This document shows, in pieces, positions 32,960 to 41,669 of a stretch of DNA of 64,000 bases. Source of the stretch: Streptomyces sp. NBC_01262 (GTDB lineage: Bacteria; Actinomycetota; Actinomycetes; Streptomycetales; Streptomycetaceae); NCBI RefSeq assembly GCF_036226365.1, contig NZ_CP108462.1:4896501-4960500 (forward strand), given 5' to 3'. A program made the translations under genes and the position numbers. The notes under the pieces are model-generated. The model did not search any database. It saw only the letters and a program-made list of their open reading frames with translations, and was not told the origin of the DNA. Within the stretch, counting starts at the first letter, position 1; each line of letters begins with the position of its first letter.

Positions 32960-34410
32960 ACAAGCCCCTGCGCCGGGTCGCCGTCTTCTGCGGCCTCCTC
33001 GTCCTGGCCCTTCTCATCAGGGTCAACTACGTCCAGTTCGTCCAAGCCGACGAACTCAAGAACGACGCCCACAACCGCCGCGTCACGATCAACCAGTACG
33101 CCTCCCCGCGCGGCGACATCATCGTCGGCGACAAGGCCATCACCGGGCACACCGAGACCACCGGCAGCGACTTCAAGTTCAAGGCGACCTTCAAGAACGG
33201 CGCCATGTGGGCCCCGGTCACCGGCTACGCCTCGCAGGCCTTCGGCACCAGCATGCTGGAAGGCGTCAATGACAAGATCCTCACCGGCGACGACGACCGG
33301 CTCTTCTTCCGCCGCACCGTCGACATCCTGACCGGCAAGGAGAAGCAGGGCGGCGACGTCGTCACCACCCTGAGCAACGCCGCCCAGAAGGCCGCCTTCG
33401 AGGGCCTCGGCGACAAGAAGGGCGCGGTCGCCGCGATCGACCCGCAGACCGGCGCCATCCTCGCGCTGGCCAGCACGCCCTCGTACGACCCCTCGAGCTT
33501 CGCCGGCAACTCCAAGACCGACGAGAAGAACTGGGTCACGCTCAAGAACGACAAGGACGAGCCCATGCTGAACCGGGCTCTGCGCCAGATCTACCCGCCC
33601 GGGTCCGCCTTCAAGGTCGTCACAGCGGCCGCCGCCCTGGAGAACGGCCTGTACAGCGGCATCGACGACAAGACCGACTCCCCGGACCCGTACACGCTGC
33701 CGACGACCACCACCGACCTTCCCAACGAGGGCAACATCCCCTGCAAGAACGCGACGCTGCGGGTGGCCCTCCAGTACTCCTGCAACACCGTCTTCGGCAA
33801 GATCGGCGCCGACCTCGGCCGCGAGAAGATGCTCGCGGAGGCGAAGAAGTTCGGCTTCAACGACGAGCTCTTCGTGCCGGTACGCACCGCCACCAGCAAC
33901 TTCTCCACCACCATGGACCAGCCGCAGACGGCCCTGTCGTCCATTGGCCAGTTCGAGACCGCCGCCACCCCGCTGCAGATGGCGATGGTCGCCTCGGCGA
34001 TCGCCAACGACGGCAAGCTCATGAAGCCGTACATGGTCAAGGAGCTGCTGGACTCCAACGGCAAGGCCATCGAGCAGACCTCTCCCCAGGAGTACAGCCA
34101 GCCGGTCAGCTCGGAGAACGCGGCGAAGCTCCAGCAGATGATGGAGACGGTCGTCACCTCCGGCACCGGCAAGAACGCCCAGATCGACGGGGTCACGGTC
34201 GGCGGCAAGACCGGCACCGCGCAGAACGGCGTGAACAACGACAAGAGCCCGTACGCGTGGTTCATCTCCTACGCCAAGACCGACAGCGGCTCCCCGGTCG
34301 CGGTGGCCGTCGTGGTCGAGGACGGCCTCGCCAACCGCGGTGACATCACCGGTGGCGGCCTGGCCGCCCCGATTGCCAAGAAGGTCATGGAGGCCGTTCT
34401 GAACAAGTGA
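32956..34410 (+). CDS. pbpA: PbpA: class B penicillin-binding protein
   Basis: A 484-aa transpeptidase with an N-terminal membrane anchor (VAVFCGLLVLALLIRVNYVQ), a dimerisation domain and a transpeptidase domain. Active-site motifs: SAFK with Ser217 (PPGSAFKVV), SCN (QYSCNTVFG) and KTG (GGKTGTAQNG). It cross-links peptidoglycan made by the coupled RodA. GTG start inside the rodA stop. Confidence 0.94.
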   Translation: MNKPLRRVAVFCGLLVLALLIRVNYVQFVQADELKNDAHNRRVTINQYASPRGDIIVGDKAITGHTETTGSDFKFKATFKNGAMWAPVTGYASQAFGTSMLEGVNDKILTGDDDRLFFRRTVDILTGKEKQGGDVVTTLSNAAQKAAFEGLGDKKGAVAAIDPQTGAILALASTPSYDPSSFAGNSKTDEKNWVTLKNDKDEPMLNRALRQIYPPGSAFKVVTAAAALENGLYSGIDDKTDSPDPYTLPTTTTDLPNEGNIPCKNATLRVALQYSCNTVFGKIGADLGREKMLAEAKKFGFNDELFVPVRTATSNFSTTMDQPQTALSSIGQFETAATPLQMAMVASAIANDGKLMKPYMVKELLDSNGKAIEQTSPQEYSQPVSSENAAKLQQMMETVVTSGTGKNAQIDGVTVGGKTGTAQNGVNNDKSPYAWFISYAKTDSGSPVAVAVVVEDGLANRGDITGGGLAAPIAKKVMEAVLNK

Positions 34411-34578
34411 TGCCGGTCACTCCGTACTGAGGTGGAGAGGCGTCCCGCGGACGTCGCGATACCGGTCGGATATCGGCTGCCGGTCAGGGCCAGGATCGGC
34501 GCGGCACGACGGGTACGGTAGCCCGAGCAGCCACACGGAGTTACACGGACGGTTGACGGTTAAGGAAGGGCAAGAGCT

Positions 34579-36555
34579 ATGGATGAGCCGCGTCGCCTCG
34601 GCGGCCGGTACGAGCTGGGCTCGGTGCTCGGCCGTGGTGGCATGGCCGAGGTCTATATCGCGCATGACACCCGGCTCGGCCGCACGGTCGCCGTGAAGAC
34701 GCTCCGGGTGGATCTCGCCCGCGACCCGTCCTTCCAGGCCAGGTTCCGCCGTGAAGCCCAATCTGCCGCATCCCTGAACCACCCGTCGATCGTCGCGGTC
34801 TACGACACCGGCGAGGACTACGTCGACGGGGTCTCGATCCCGTACATCGTCATGGAGTACGTCGACGGCTCCACCCTGCGCGAGCTGCTGCACAGCGGGC
34901 GCAAGCTGCTCGCCGAGCGCTCCCTGGAGATGACCAGCGGCATCCTGGCGGCGCTGGAGTACTCGCACCGCTCCGGGATCGTCCACCGTGACATCAAGCC
35001 GGCGAACGTCATGCTGACGCGCACCGGCCAGGTCAAGGTCATGGACTTCGGCATCGCCCGCGCCATGGGCGACTCCGGCATGACCATGACCCAGACCGCC
35101 GCCGTCATAGGGACCGCCCAGTACCTCTCCCCCGAGCAGGCCAAGGGCGAGCAGGTGGACGCGCGCAGCGACCTCTACTCGACCGGCTGCCTGCTGTACG
35201 AGCTGCTGACGGTCCGGCCGCCCTTCATCGGCGACTCCCCGGTAGCCGTGGCGTACCAGCACGTACGCGAGGAGCCGCAGCCGCCCAGCGTGTACGACCC
35301 CGAGGTCACCCCCGAGATGGACGCCATCGTCCTCAAGGCCCTGACCAAGGACCCCGACTACCGCTACCAGTCGGCCGACGAGATGCGCCTGGACATCGAG
35401 GCCTGCCTCGACGGCCAGCCCGTCGCCGCCACCGCCGCCATGGGCGCCGTCGGATACGGCGGCGGATACGGCGGCTACGGCGCCGACGCCCCCACCACCG
35501 CCCTGCCGCCCCAGCAGGACCCCGGCACCGCCATGCTCCCGCCGATGCGCGAGGACGACGGCGGCTACGGCTACGACGAGCGCCCGGACCGGCGCCGGCA
35601 GCCGAAGAAGAACCACACCTCGACCATCCTGCTCGTCGTCGCGGGCATCCTGGTCCTGGTCGGCGCGATCTTCATGGGCAAGGCGCTGTTCTCGGGCAAC
35701 GACAGCGCCGGCGACACCGTGACCGTGCCGCAGTTCGTCGGCTCGACCGAGACCGAGGCCAAGACCCTGGCCACCAACGGCGGCGTCACCATCGCCTGGG
35801 GCGACCCGGTCGCCTGCGACGACCAGAAGAAGGGCCTGGTCTGCAAGCAGTCCGCCACGGCCAACAGCGAGATCGCCAAGGACACGACGGTCACGCTGAA
35901 CCTCTCCACCGGCCCGACGCAGGTCACCGTCCCCGACGTGACCGGCAAGACCGAGGACGAGGCCCGCAGCGAGCTGGAGGGCAAGGGCTTCAACGTCGAG
36001 GTCGAGTCCAAGGAGTCCACGTCCGACGACGAGGGCACCGTCCTGAGCCAGGACCCCAAGGGCGATTCCAAGGCCGCCAAGGGCGCCACGGTCACCATCA
36101 CGGTGGCCAAGGCCCCGGCCGAGGTCACCGTCAAGAACGTCGTCGGCCAGGACGTCAACGCGGCGAAGAAGACCCTCCAGGACCAGGGCTTCAAGGTCGT
36201 CACGCAGACCCAGGAGTCGTCCGACGTCACCGAGAACCAGGTCATCTCGCAGAACCCCCAGCCCGGTACCACCGCCCAGGTCGGCGACACCGTCACGCTC
36301 GTCATCGCCACACCGCCGACCACCACGGCGCTGCCCAACGTGGTCGGCCAGACCCTCGCCAACGCCAAGTCCGCGCTCGCCGACCTGAATCTCAACCTTC
36401 AGGTCTCCGGCAGCAACAACGACGACGCCGTCGTCATAAGCACCAACCCGACGGCCGGCACGGCGGTCAAGGACGGCGACACCGTCGTCATCACCACCGT
36501 CGACAGCGGGAACAACAACGGCGGGAACAACTTCATCGGGGGCAACAACGGCTAG
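34579..36555 (+). CDS. pknB: PknB: PASTA-domain Ser/Thr protein kinase
   Basis: A 658-aa receptor kinase. The kinase domain (1-270) has GRGGMAEVY, Lys40 (TVAVKTL), HRDIKPANV and MDFGIARAM. It is followed by a Gly/Tyr-rich juxtamembrane region, one transmembrane helix (TSTILLVVAGILVLVGAIFM) and four external PASTA repeats that bind muropeptides or lipid II. A Gly/Asn-rich tail ends the protein. The RBS is AAGGAAGGG. It is separated from pbpA by 168 bp, so it may have an extra promoter. A strong terminator follows. Confidence 0.95.
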   Translation: MDEPRRLGGRYELGSVLGRGGMAEVYIAHDTRLGRTVAVKTLRVDLARDPSFQARFRREAQSAASLNHPSIVAVYDTGEDYVDGVSIPYIVMEYVDGSTLRELLHSGRKLLAERSLEMTSGILAALEYSHRSGIVHRDIKPANVMLTRTGQVKVMDFGIARAMGDSGMTMTQTAAVIGTAQYLSPEQAKGEQVDARSDLYSTGCLLYELLTVRPPFIGDSPVAVAYQHVREEPQPPSVYDPEVTPEMDAIVLKALTKDPDYRYQSADEMRLDIEACLDGQPVAATAAMGAVGYGGGYGGYGADAPTTALPPQQDPGTAMLPPMREDDGGYGYDERPDRRRQPKKNHTSTILLVVAGILVLVGAIFMGKALFSGNDSAGDTVTVPQFVGSTETEAKTLATNGGVTIAWGDPVACDDQKKGLVCKQSATANSEIAKDTTVTLNLSTGPTQVTVPDVTGKTEDEARSELEGKGFNVEVESKESTSDDEGTVLSQDPKGDSKAAKGATVTITVAKAPAEVTVKNVVGQDVNAAKKTLQDQGFKVVTQTQESSDVTENQVISQNPQPGTTAQVGDTVTLVIATPPTTTALPNVVGQTLANAKSALADLNLNLQVSGSNNDDAVVISTNPTAGTAVKDGDTVVITTVDSGNNNGGNNFIGGNNG

Positions 36556-36579
36556 CGCCGCCCGGTAGAGGTACAGAAG

Positions 36580-36616
36580 AAGGGGGGCCGCGGACATCCT
36601 GTCCGCGGCCCCCCTT
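36580..36616 (+). terminator. Terminator closing the pknB cluster
   Basis: A 16-bp perfect stem (AAGGGGGGCCGCGGAC with its complement) and a 5-nt loop, 25 bp after the pknB stop and before the convergent sortase gene. It may work in both directions. Confidence 0.85.
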
Positions 36617-36641
36617 CCGGTTTCGTCAGGTTCCCTCAGCC

Positions 36642-37382
36642 TCAGCCCAGTTCCCTGGGCGGCGTACGGGCCGCGTCGACCTTGTCCGTACGGACCAGCT
36701 CGGCCCAGACGATGTAGCGATAGCGGGAGGTGTAGACCGGCGTGCAGGTGGTCAGGGTGATGTAGCGGCCGGCCCTGGTCTTCCCGCTCTCCTTCGGGAT
36801 CTGGTCGATGACCTCGACGTTGTACTTCGAGGTCTCGGGAAGGATCTTGTAGACCTTGTAGACGTACCAGTGGTCGCGGTCCTCGAAGACGACCGGGTCG
36901 CCGTTCCTGATCTTGTCGATGTTGTGGAACTTGGCGCCGTGGCCGTCGCGGTGGGCGGCGATGGTGAAGTTGCCGCTCTTCGCCCAGGGCATGGCGGACT
37001 CGACGGGGTCGGTGTAGTAGCCGGCGACGCCCTCGTTGAGCACCTCGGTGGAGGTGCCCTTCTTCACCAGGACCTCGTAGTCCTTGCCCATGGCGGGGAC
37101 GTGGAGGAAGCCGATGCCGTCCTTGGTGTCGAGCTTGCCAGGGGTTTCGGCGGTTGCCGCCCAGTGGTCGCGGACGGTCGCCTCGGCCTTGCTGGCATGG
37201 CGGTCCGCTATGACGTTGGTCCACCACAGGGAGTAGACGACGAAGAGGCCGAGGACGAGCCCGGCGGTGATGAGGAGTTCGCCGGTGACGCTGACCGCCG
37301 CGGCGATCCGGCCGCGCGGGCGGCGCCGGGGCTGTGGCGCGATCCCGCTGTCCGGACCGTGACCGTGCTCCGTCGTCGTCAC
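36642..37382 (-). CDS. Class E sortase
   Basis: A 246-aa sortase with one N-terminal transmembrane helix (ELLITAGLVLGLFVVYSLWW). The catalytic residues are His (NFTIAAHRDGHGAKF), Cys (YITLTTCTPVYTS) and Arg (SRYRYIVW). Class E enzymes usually recognise LAXTG-type sorting signals. It is the last gene of a minus-strand run: small membrane protein, pabA, sortase, sortase. GTG start. Confidence 0.92.
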   Translation of the reverse strand: MTTTEHGHGPDSGIAPQPRRRPRGRIAAAVSVTGELLITAGLVLGLFVVYSLWWTNVIADRHASKAEATVRDHWAATAETPGKLDTKDGIGFLHVPAMGKDYEVLVKKGTSTEVLNEGVAGYYTDPVESAMPWAKSGNFTIAAHRDGHGAKFHNIDKIRNGDPVVFEDRDHWYVYKVYKILPETSKYNVEVIDQIPKESGKTRAGRYITLTTCTPVYTSRYRYIVWAELVRTDKVDAARTPPRELG

Positions 37383-37409
37383 CGCTTCGCCCCGATCAGT
37401 GTGCGTGGG

Positions 37410-38651
37410 TCATTCGACCAGCGCGTCGGGCTTGCCCTTGCTGCGCGGGCGTTCGTCGACCATCTTGCCCCAGACGATCAGCCGGTACTTGCTGGTGAAC
37501 TCCGGCGTACAGGTGGTGAGGGTGATGTAGCGGCCGGCGGTGGTGAAGCCCGAGCCGGTCGGGATCGGCTTGATGACCGAGGTGTTGGAGGGCGGGGTGG
37601 AGGCGAGCGAGCTGGTGACCTCGTACGTGTAGTACTCGCTCTCGGTCTCGACGACGATCTTGTCGCCCTTGACGAGCTTGTTGATGTAGCGGAACGGTTC
37701 GCCATGGGTGTTGCGGTGGGCGGCGAGCGCGAAGTTGCCCTTCGTGTCCCAGGGCATCGCCGTTTCCTGCGCGCCGGAGTAGTGGCCGACCATGCCCTTG
37801 TCGAGGACCTTGCTCTTGCTGACGCCCTCGGCGATGGGGGCCTTCACGTCGAGCTTGGGGAGATAGATGATCGCGAAGCCCTGGCCGGCGGAGAAGGTGC
37901 CGGGGTCGCGGCTGGTGTCCGTGGCGCCGTCCCACTGTTTTTCGAGGTTCTTTGCGGCGCCGCCGGCCTCCTGGTGGGCGAGCACGTTGGTCCACCACAG
38001 CTGGTAGGTGACGAAGAGCAGCATCAGCACGCCCACGGTGATGAACATCTCACCCATGACCCGGCTCGCGACGACCGCCGGGCTGTCCTTGGCCGCCTTC
38101 GCCGCCCTGCGCGCCTCCACCCGGGACAGCGGCCGCCCCGCGGGCTCGGCTGCGGGCCCAGCTACGGGCTCGACTGCGAGCCCTGACGGCCCTGACGGCT
38201 CCGTGGCGGCCTCCGGGGCCTCCGGGGCCCGTCGGGACCTGCCACCCCTGCGAGCGGCCTCCTGGGCGGCTTTACGGCGTGCCGCGCGGCCGCCCTCGGG
38301 CGGGACGGCCGGGGCTTCGTACTGCTGCACCGGCTCCGGGTCGAGCACCGGACCGAGGCTCGGAACCGCCTCCAGGTCCAGCACCGGCATCGCGGCGGTG
38401 TCGCCGGGCGCACCGGACGCCCGGCGCCGGGCAGCGGCCCGTTCCGCCTCCGATATCGGGCGACGGGGCATGACGCGCGCGCCCGACGGGGTCTGGGACG
38501 GGTCGTACGCGGGCTGCACGGGTGGTACGGGCTGCGCAGGCGGGGCGGGGGGCGCCGGTGGCGGCGTCTCGTGCTGCGGCGCCTCGTGCAACGGGCGGAA
38601 CCAGGGCGAACCCTCGGCGGTGTCGCCGCCTTGACGGCCGTCCGCCGTCAC
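37410..38651 (-). CDS. Class E sortase with long proline-rich cytoplasmic N-terminus
   Basis: A 413-aa sortase. The first about 200 residues are low-complexity (Pro/Ala/Glu/Arg) and cytoplasmic, followed by a membrane helix (GEMFITVGVLMLLFVTYQLW) and the sortase core with His (ALAAHRNTHGEP), Cys (ITLTTCTPEFTS) and Arg (KYRLIVWG). The GTG at 38651 starts 1 nt after the pabA stop. The frame is open to 38801 but that lies inside pabA. The long tail is unusual and could be a regulatory or PknB-phosphorylated segment (inference). Confidence 0.87.
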   Translation of the reverse strand: MTADGRQGGDTAEGSPWFRPLHEAPQHETPPPAPPAPPAQPVPPVQPAYDPSQTPSGARVMPRRPISEAERAAARRRASGAPGDTAAMPVLDLEAVPSLGPVLDPEPVQQYEAPAVPPEGGRAARRKAAQEAARRGGRSRRAPEAPEAATEPSGPSGLAVEPVAGPAAEPAGRPLSRVEARRAAKAAKDSPAVVASRVMGEMFITVGVLMLLFVTYQLWWTNVLAHQEAGGAAKNLEKQWDGATDTSRDPGTFSAGQGFAIIYLPKLDVKAPIAEGVSKSKVLDKGMVGHYSGAQETAMPWDTKGNFALAAHRNTHGEPFRYINKLVKGDKIVVETESEYYTYEVTSSLASTPPSNTSVIKPIPTGSGFTTAGRYITLTTCTPEFTSKYRLIVWGKMVDERPRSKGKPDALVE

Positions 38652-38652
38652 G

Positions 38653-39300
38653 TCACACCCCGGCCTTGCCGACCACGGGCGCGAGACCCGCGGAACGCCC
38701 GACCGCGTCCGGATCACCGCACTCCGCGAGCCAGTTGGCGAGCATGCGGTGGCCCCATTCGGTGAGCACGGACTCGGGATGGAACTGGACGCCCTCGACA
38801 CGGGCCGTACGGTGCCGCAGGCCCATGATGATGCCGCTGTCGGTCCAGGCGGTCACCAGCAGCTCGTCAGGCACCGTGTCCCGCTCGACGGCCAGCGAGT
38901 GGTACCGGGTCGCGGTGAAGGGCGAGGGCAGCCCGGCGAAGACCCCGGCGCCCTCGTGCGTGACCAGCGAGGTCTTGCCGTGCAGCAGCTCGGGCGCACG
39001 GTCCACCACGCCGCCGTAGGCGACCGCCATGGACTGCAGCCCGAGGCAGACGCCGAAGACCGGGACATCGGTCGCCGCGCAGTGCCGGACCATGTCGACG
39101 CAGATCCCGGCCTCCTCGGGCGTGCCCGGGCCGGGGGAGAGCAGGACGCCGTCAAAACCGTCCTGCGCATGCGCGAGTTCCACCCGGTCGTTGCGCAGCA
39201 CCTCGCACTCGGCGCCGAGCTGGTAGAGGTACTGGACCAGGTTGAAGACGAAGCTGTCGTAGTTGTCCACCACGAGAATGCGTGCGGTGCGCGCGGTCAT
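38653..39300 (-). CDS. pabA: Aminodeoxychorismate/anthranilate synthase glutamine amidotransferase subunit
   Basis: A 215-aa class I glutamine amidotransferase. The catalytic triad is seen as Cys in VFGVCLGLQSMA, and His and Glu in VQFHPESVLTE. The N-terminus ILVVDNYDSFVFNLVQYL is typical of PabA/TrpG. No synthase large subunit is next to it, so the pathway (folate or tryptophan) is undecided. The position in this cluster is conserved in Streptomyces. Its ATG overlaps the stop of the small membrane protein gene. Confidence 0.9.
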   Translation of the reverse strand: MTARTARILVVDNYDSFVFNLVQYLYQLGAECEVLRNDRVELAHAQDGFDGVLLSPGPGTPEEAGICVDMVRHCAATDVPVFGVCLGLQSMAVAYGGVVDRAPELLHGKTSLVTHEGAGVFAGLPSPFTATRYHSLAVERDTVPDELLVTAWTDSGIIMGLRHRTARVEGVQFHPESVLTEWGHRMLANWLAECGDPDAVGRSAGLAPVVGKAGV

Positions 39301-39473
39301 GAGACGGCTGCCATCCCCTCGTCGACCGTCACGTCATTGAACGGAAGCAGTGGCTCCGCCCACGGGAAAACGTACTGGAAGAGCACGTATACGACGGCCA
39401 GAACGAGCACAAGCGAAAGCAACGACCTCACCCAGGCGTTGCCCGGCAGATGCCGCCAGATCCAGCCGTACAT
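39297..39473 (-). CDS. 58-aa single-helix membrane protein
   Basis: A small gene just upstream of pabA. The protein starts MYGWIWRHLPGNAWVRS, has one hydrophobic helix (LLSLVLVLAVVYVLFQYVF) and ends with an acidic tail (DVTVDEGMAAVS). Its stop overlaps the pabA ATG (ATGA), which supports real, coupled translation. Function unknown. The position suggests a small partner of the neighbouring cell-wall or sortase machinery. Confidence 0.75.
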   Translation of the reverse strand: MYGWIWRHLPGNAWVRSLLSLVLVLAVVYVLFQYVFPWAEPLLPFNDVTVDEGMAAVS

Positions 39474-39533
39474 GCGATGTGCTGCCCTTCTCGTCCCGCC
39501 CTCGTCCCGCCGTCGCGGGTTCCCGGCCCAAGA

Positions 39534-40220
39534 TTAGCCGGACAAGCCGCCCGGCATACCGTCCTCAACGGGCCGGGTGGCCTTCAGGTGCCCCCAGACG
39601 ATCAGCCGGTGGCTGTGGCCCCACTCCGGGTCGCAGGTGGTCAGCGTCAGATACCGCCCGGCCGTGCGGAAGCCGGACTTCTCCGGCACCGGGTCGATGA
39701 CGGCGACGTCGGTCGGGACGGTCCGGTAGGGCCCGCGGTCGATCACGTACGTGAACCAGGTGGTGCCGTCGGTCAGGAAGACCTTGTCGCCCTTGCGCAG
39801 GTCGGGAAAGTCCTTGAAGGGGTCGCCGTAGGTGCGGCGGTGGCCGGCGACCGCGAAGTTGCCCGTCGCGCCGAGGCGGGCGGTGCCGGCGTAGTGGCCG
39901 AGGCCGCGCTTGAGGGTGCCGGTCGCGGTGCCCTGGAGGACGGGCTTGTGCCAGCCGTGGCCGAGGCGGGGGATGTACATGACGGCGAATGCGGCGCCGT
40001 CGCGGTAGGCGGGCGGCGCGGGCGCGGACGAGGCGGTCCTGGACGGTGACGCGGTCGCGACCGGCCGGGTCGTCCACTGGTCCTGGAGGCGGGCCACCTC
40101 GTGGTCCATGGAGCTGTCGGCCCGTACGCCGGTCCAGTACAGGACGTAGACGACGAACAGCACGATGACCGCGCCGACGGCGATGAACAGCTCACTGAGC
40201 GTCCGCACCAGCAGGCGCAC
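39534..40220 (-). CDS. Class E sortase (third of the locus)
   Basis: A 228-aa sortase with an N-terminal helix (ELFIAVGAVIVLFVVYVLYW) and catalytic His (NFAVAGHRRTYGDP), Cys (YLTLTTCDPEWG) and Arg (HSHRLIVWG). The motif TTCDPEWGHS differs from TTCTPxxTS of the other two, so its substrate may differ. A run of ten C residues lies just upstream of the GTG start (40230-40239) and acts as a G-rich leader on the coding strand. Confidence 0.9.
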   Translation of the reverse strand: MRLLVRTLSELFIAVGAVIVLFVVYVLYWTGVRADSSMDHEVARLQDQWTTRPVATASPSRTASSAPAPPAYRDGAAFAVMYIPRLGHGWHKPVLQGTATGTLKRGLGHYAGTARLGATGNFAVAGHRRTYGDPFKDFPDLRKGDKVFLTDGTTWFTYVIDRGPYRTVPTDVAVIDPVPEKSGFRTAGRYLTLTTCDPEWGHSHRLIVWGHLKATRPVEDGMPGGLSG

Positions 40221-40252
40221 CGGTCATCGCCCCCCCCCCGCTCGTCACCCCG

Positions 40253-41020
40253 TCATCCCACGGCCTTGGCGTAATGCAGATCCACTGTGCCGGAGTAGCC
40301 GGGCAGAGTCACCCGCCTGTCGTCCTCGACTTTCCAGCCGAGGCCGTAGGCGTTGACGTACTGGAGGTAGTTCTGGATGGCGGGGCTGTCGTCCAGGGCC
40401 TTGTGGAGCTTGGCCTGGTCACCCACAGCGGTGATCCTGTAGGGCGGCGAGTAGACGCGGCCCTGGAGGATCAGGGTGTTGCCGACGCAGCGCACCGCGC
40501 TGGTGGAGATCAGCCGCTGGTCCATGACCTGGATGCCGGTCGCGCCGCCCGCCCACAGCGCGTTGACCACGGCCTGCAGGTCCTGCTGGTGGATGACCAG
40601 GTCATTGGGCTGCGGGTCGGGCACCCCGGGGACCAGCGGGGTGGCGTCGGCCGGGGCGTCGTTGAGGGTGACGCTGACCGAGGGCCCGGTGAGCTTCTTG
40701 GTGCCGGCCGCATGACCGAGCGCGTCCAGCCGCTTGCGGGTCGCGTCGCTGACGCCGCTGTCGGCGTGGGCGAGCTGGTCCACATCGCTCCGTACGCCCG
40801 ACAGCTCGGTCTCCAGCTGCGCGTTCTGCTCGCTCTTCTCCTGGATCCGGTCCGAGAGCCGCAGCAGCGGGGCGTCGGTGCGGATGTCCACGCCCTTGGC
40901 GGTGTCGAAACTCATCCAGAAGATCAGTCCGGCGAGCGCGAAGATCCCCGCACTGAGCGTGCGAAGTGTCACAGAACGGACAGAAAGTCGGGCGGGGGAG
41001 ACGTCGCCTGATTCGCTCAC
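40253..41020 (-). CDS. DUF881 family membrane-anchored protein
   Basis: A 255-aa protein with an N-terminal helix (LSAGIFALAGLIFWMSF), a coiled-coil segment (SDRIQEKSEQNAQLETELSG) and the DUF881 domain (LVIHQQDLQAVVNALWAGGA, ISTSAVRCVGNTLILQGRVY). In actinobacteria and Firmicutes the family lies next to division genes. Function unknown. It lies upstream of the third sortase on the same strand, divergent from crgA. Confidence 0.87.
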   Translation of the reverse strand: MSESGDVSPARLSVRSVTLRTLSAGIFALAGLIFWMSFDTAKGVDIRTDAPLLRLSDRIQEKSEQNAQLETELSGVRSDVDQLAHADSGVSDATRKRLDALGHAAGTKKLTGPSVSVTLNDAPADATPLVPGVPDPQPNDLVIHQQDLQAVVNALWAGGATGIQVMDQRLISTSAVRCVGNTLILQGRVYSPPYRITAVGDQAKLHKALDDSPAIQNYLQYVNAYGLGWKVEDDRRVTLPGYSGTVDLHYAKAVG

Positions 41021-41162
41021 CTAGCCTTATCTCCTTCCAACCCGAGGAAGCACTACGCTAACGGACACCGGCAGCGGTAGTGGCTATCCTTTCTTCCCCC
41101 CGCCCGGCCCCAAGATCACATCACCCGCGCGGTTACGCAGCGCATCGACAGGAGAGTCCCTC

Positions 41163-41417
41163 GTGCCGAAGTCACGGATCCGCAAGAAGGCCGACTTCAC
41201 CCCGCCACCGTCGAAGACGACCGCCATAAAGTTCAAGTCCGGCCGCGGCTACGTCGCGCCGCTGATGCTGGCGCTCTTCCTCATCGGCCTGGCCTGGATC
41301 GTCGTCTTCTACGTGTCGGCCACCAAGCTGCCGATCGAGACGCTGGGCAACTGGAACATCGTCGTCGGCTTCGGCTTCATCGCGGGCGGGTTCGTCGTCT
41401 CGACGCAGTGGAAGTAG
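41163..41417 (+). CDS. crgA: CrgA: cell division inhibitor/scaffold
   Basis: An 84-aa protein with the CrgA layout: a basic N-terminus (MPKSRIRKKADFTPPP), two transmembrane helices (YVAPLMLALFLIGLAWIVVF and WNIVVGFGFIAGGFVVST) and a short C-terminus ending in QWK. CrgA modulates FtsZ-ring formation during sporulation septation in Streptomyces. GTG start with GAGAG upstream. Confidence 0.95.
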   Translation: MPKSRIRKKADFTPPPSKTTAIKFKSGRGYVAPLMLALFLIGLAWIVVFYVSATKLPIETLGNWNIVVGFGFIAGGFVVSTQWK

Positions 41418-41442
41418 CCCGGAGCGGTGGGATGCGGCCCGG

Positions 41443-41652
41443 TTATCCACAGGCTCATCCACACTGTTGAAAAGGTCGGAAGATCTGTGGATAACCACTA
41501 CCGGGTTGACGCCGGTGTGACCGGTGGTCCGTTGTACGGGCCACCGGTTATCGGTTGATCTTGCAGGTAGACACCCTGTACACCAAGATCCGGACGCCCT
41601 GTGCACATCATGCACAGGGCAGCTTGTTCTCTGTGGATAACGTCAGATCAAC
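41443..41652. promoter_or_regulatory. Structured intergenic region with DnaA boxes and hairpins
   Basis: The gap between crgA and the rhomboid gene contains three perfect TTATCCACA boxes (41443-41451 plus; 41486-41494 and 41632-41640 minus) and a one-mismatch box (41455-41463). Between them lie three inverted repeats: ACCGGTGG/CCACCGGT (41520-41548), GATCTTG/CAAGATC (41557-41590) and a perfect 10-bp stem GCCCTGTGCA/TGCACAGGGC (41596-41620). CCACCGGTTA occurs twice. It may bind DnaA. The hairpins may also terminate crgA or rhomboid transcripts. Confidence 0.6.
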
Positions 41653-41669
41653 GCCACCGGTTACGGGTC

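Noticed and set aside
39334..39531. 65-aa minus-strand frame MGREPATAGRGRDEK...
   Set aside because: Different frame from the 58-aa membrane gene, which has a proper hydrophobic helix and couples to pabA.
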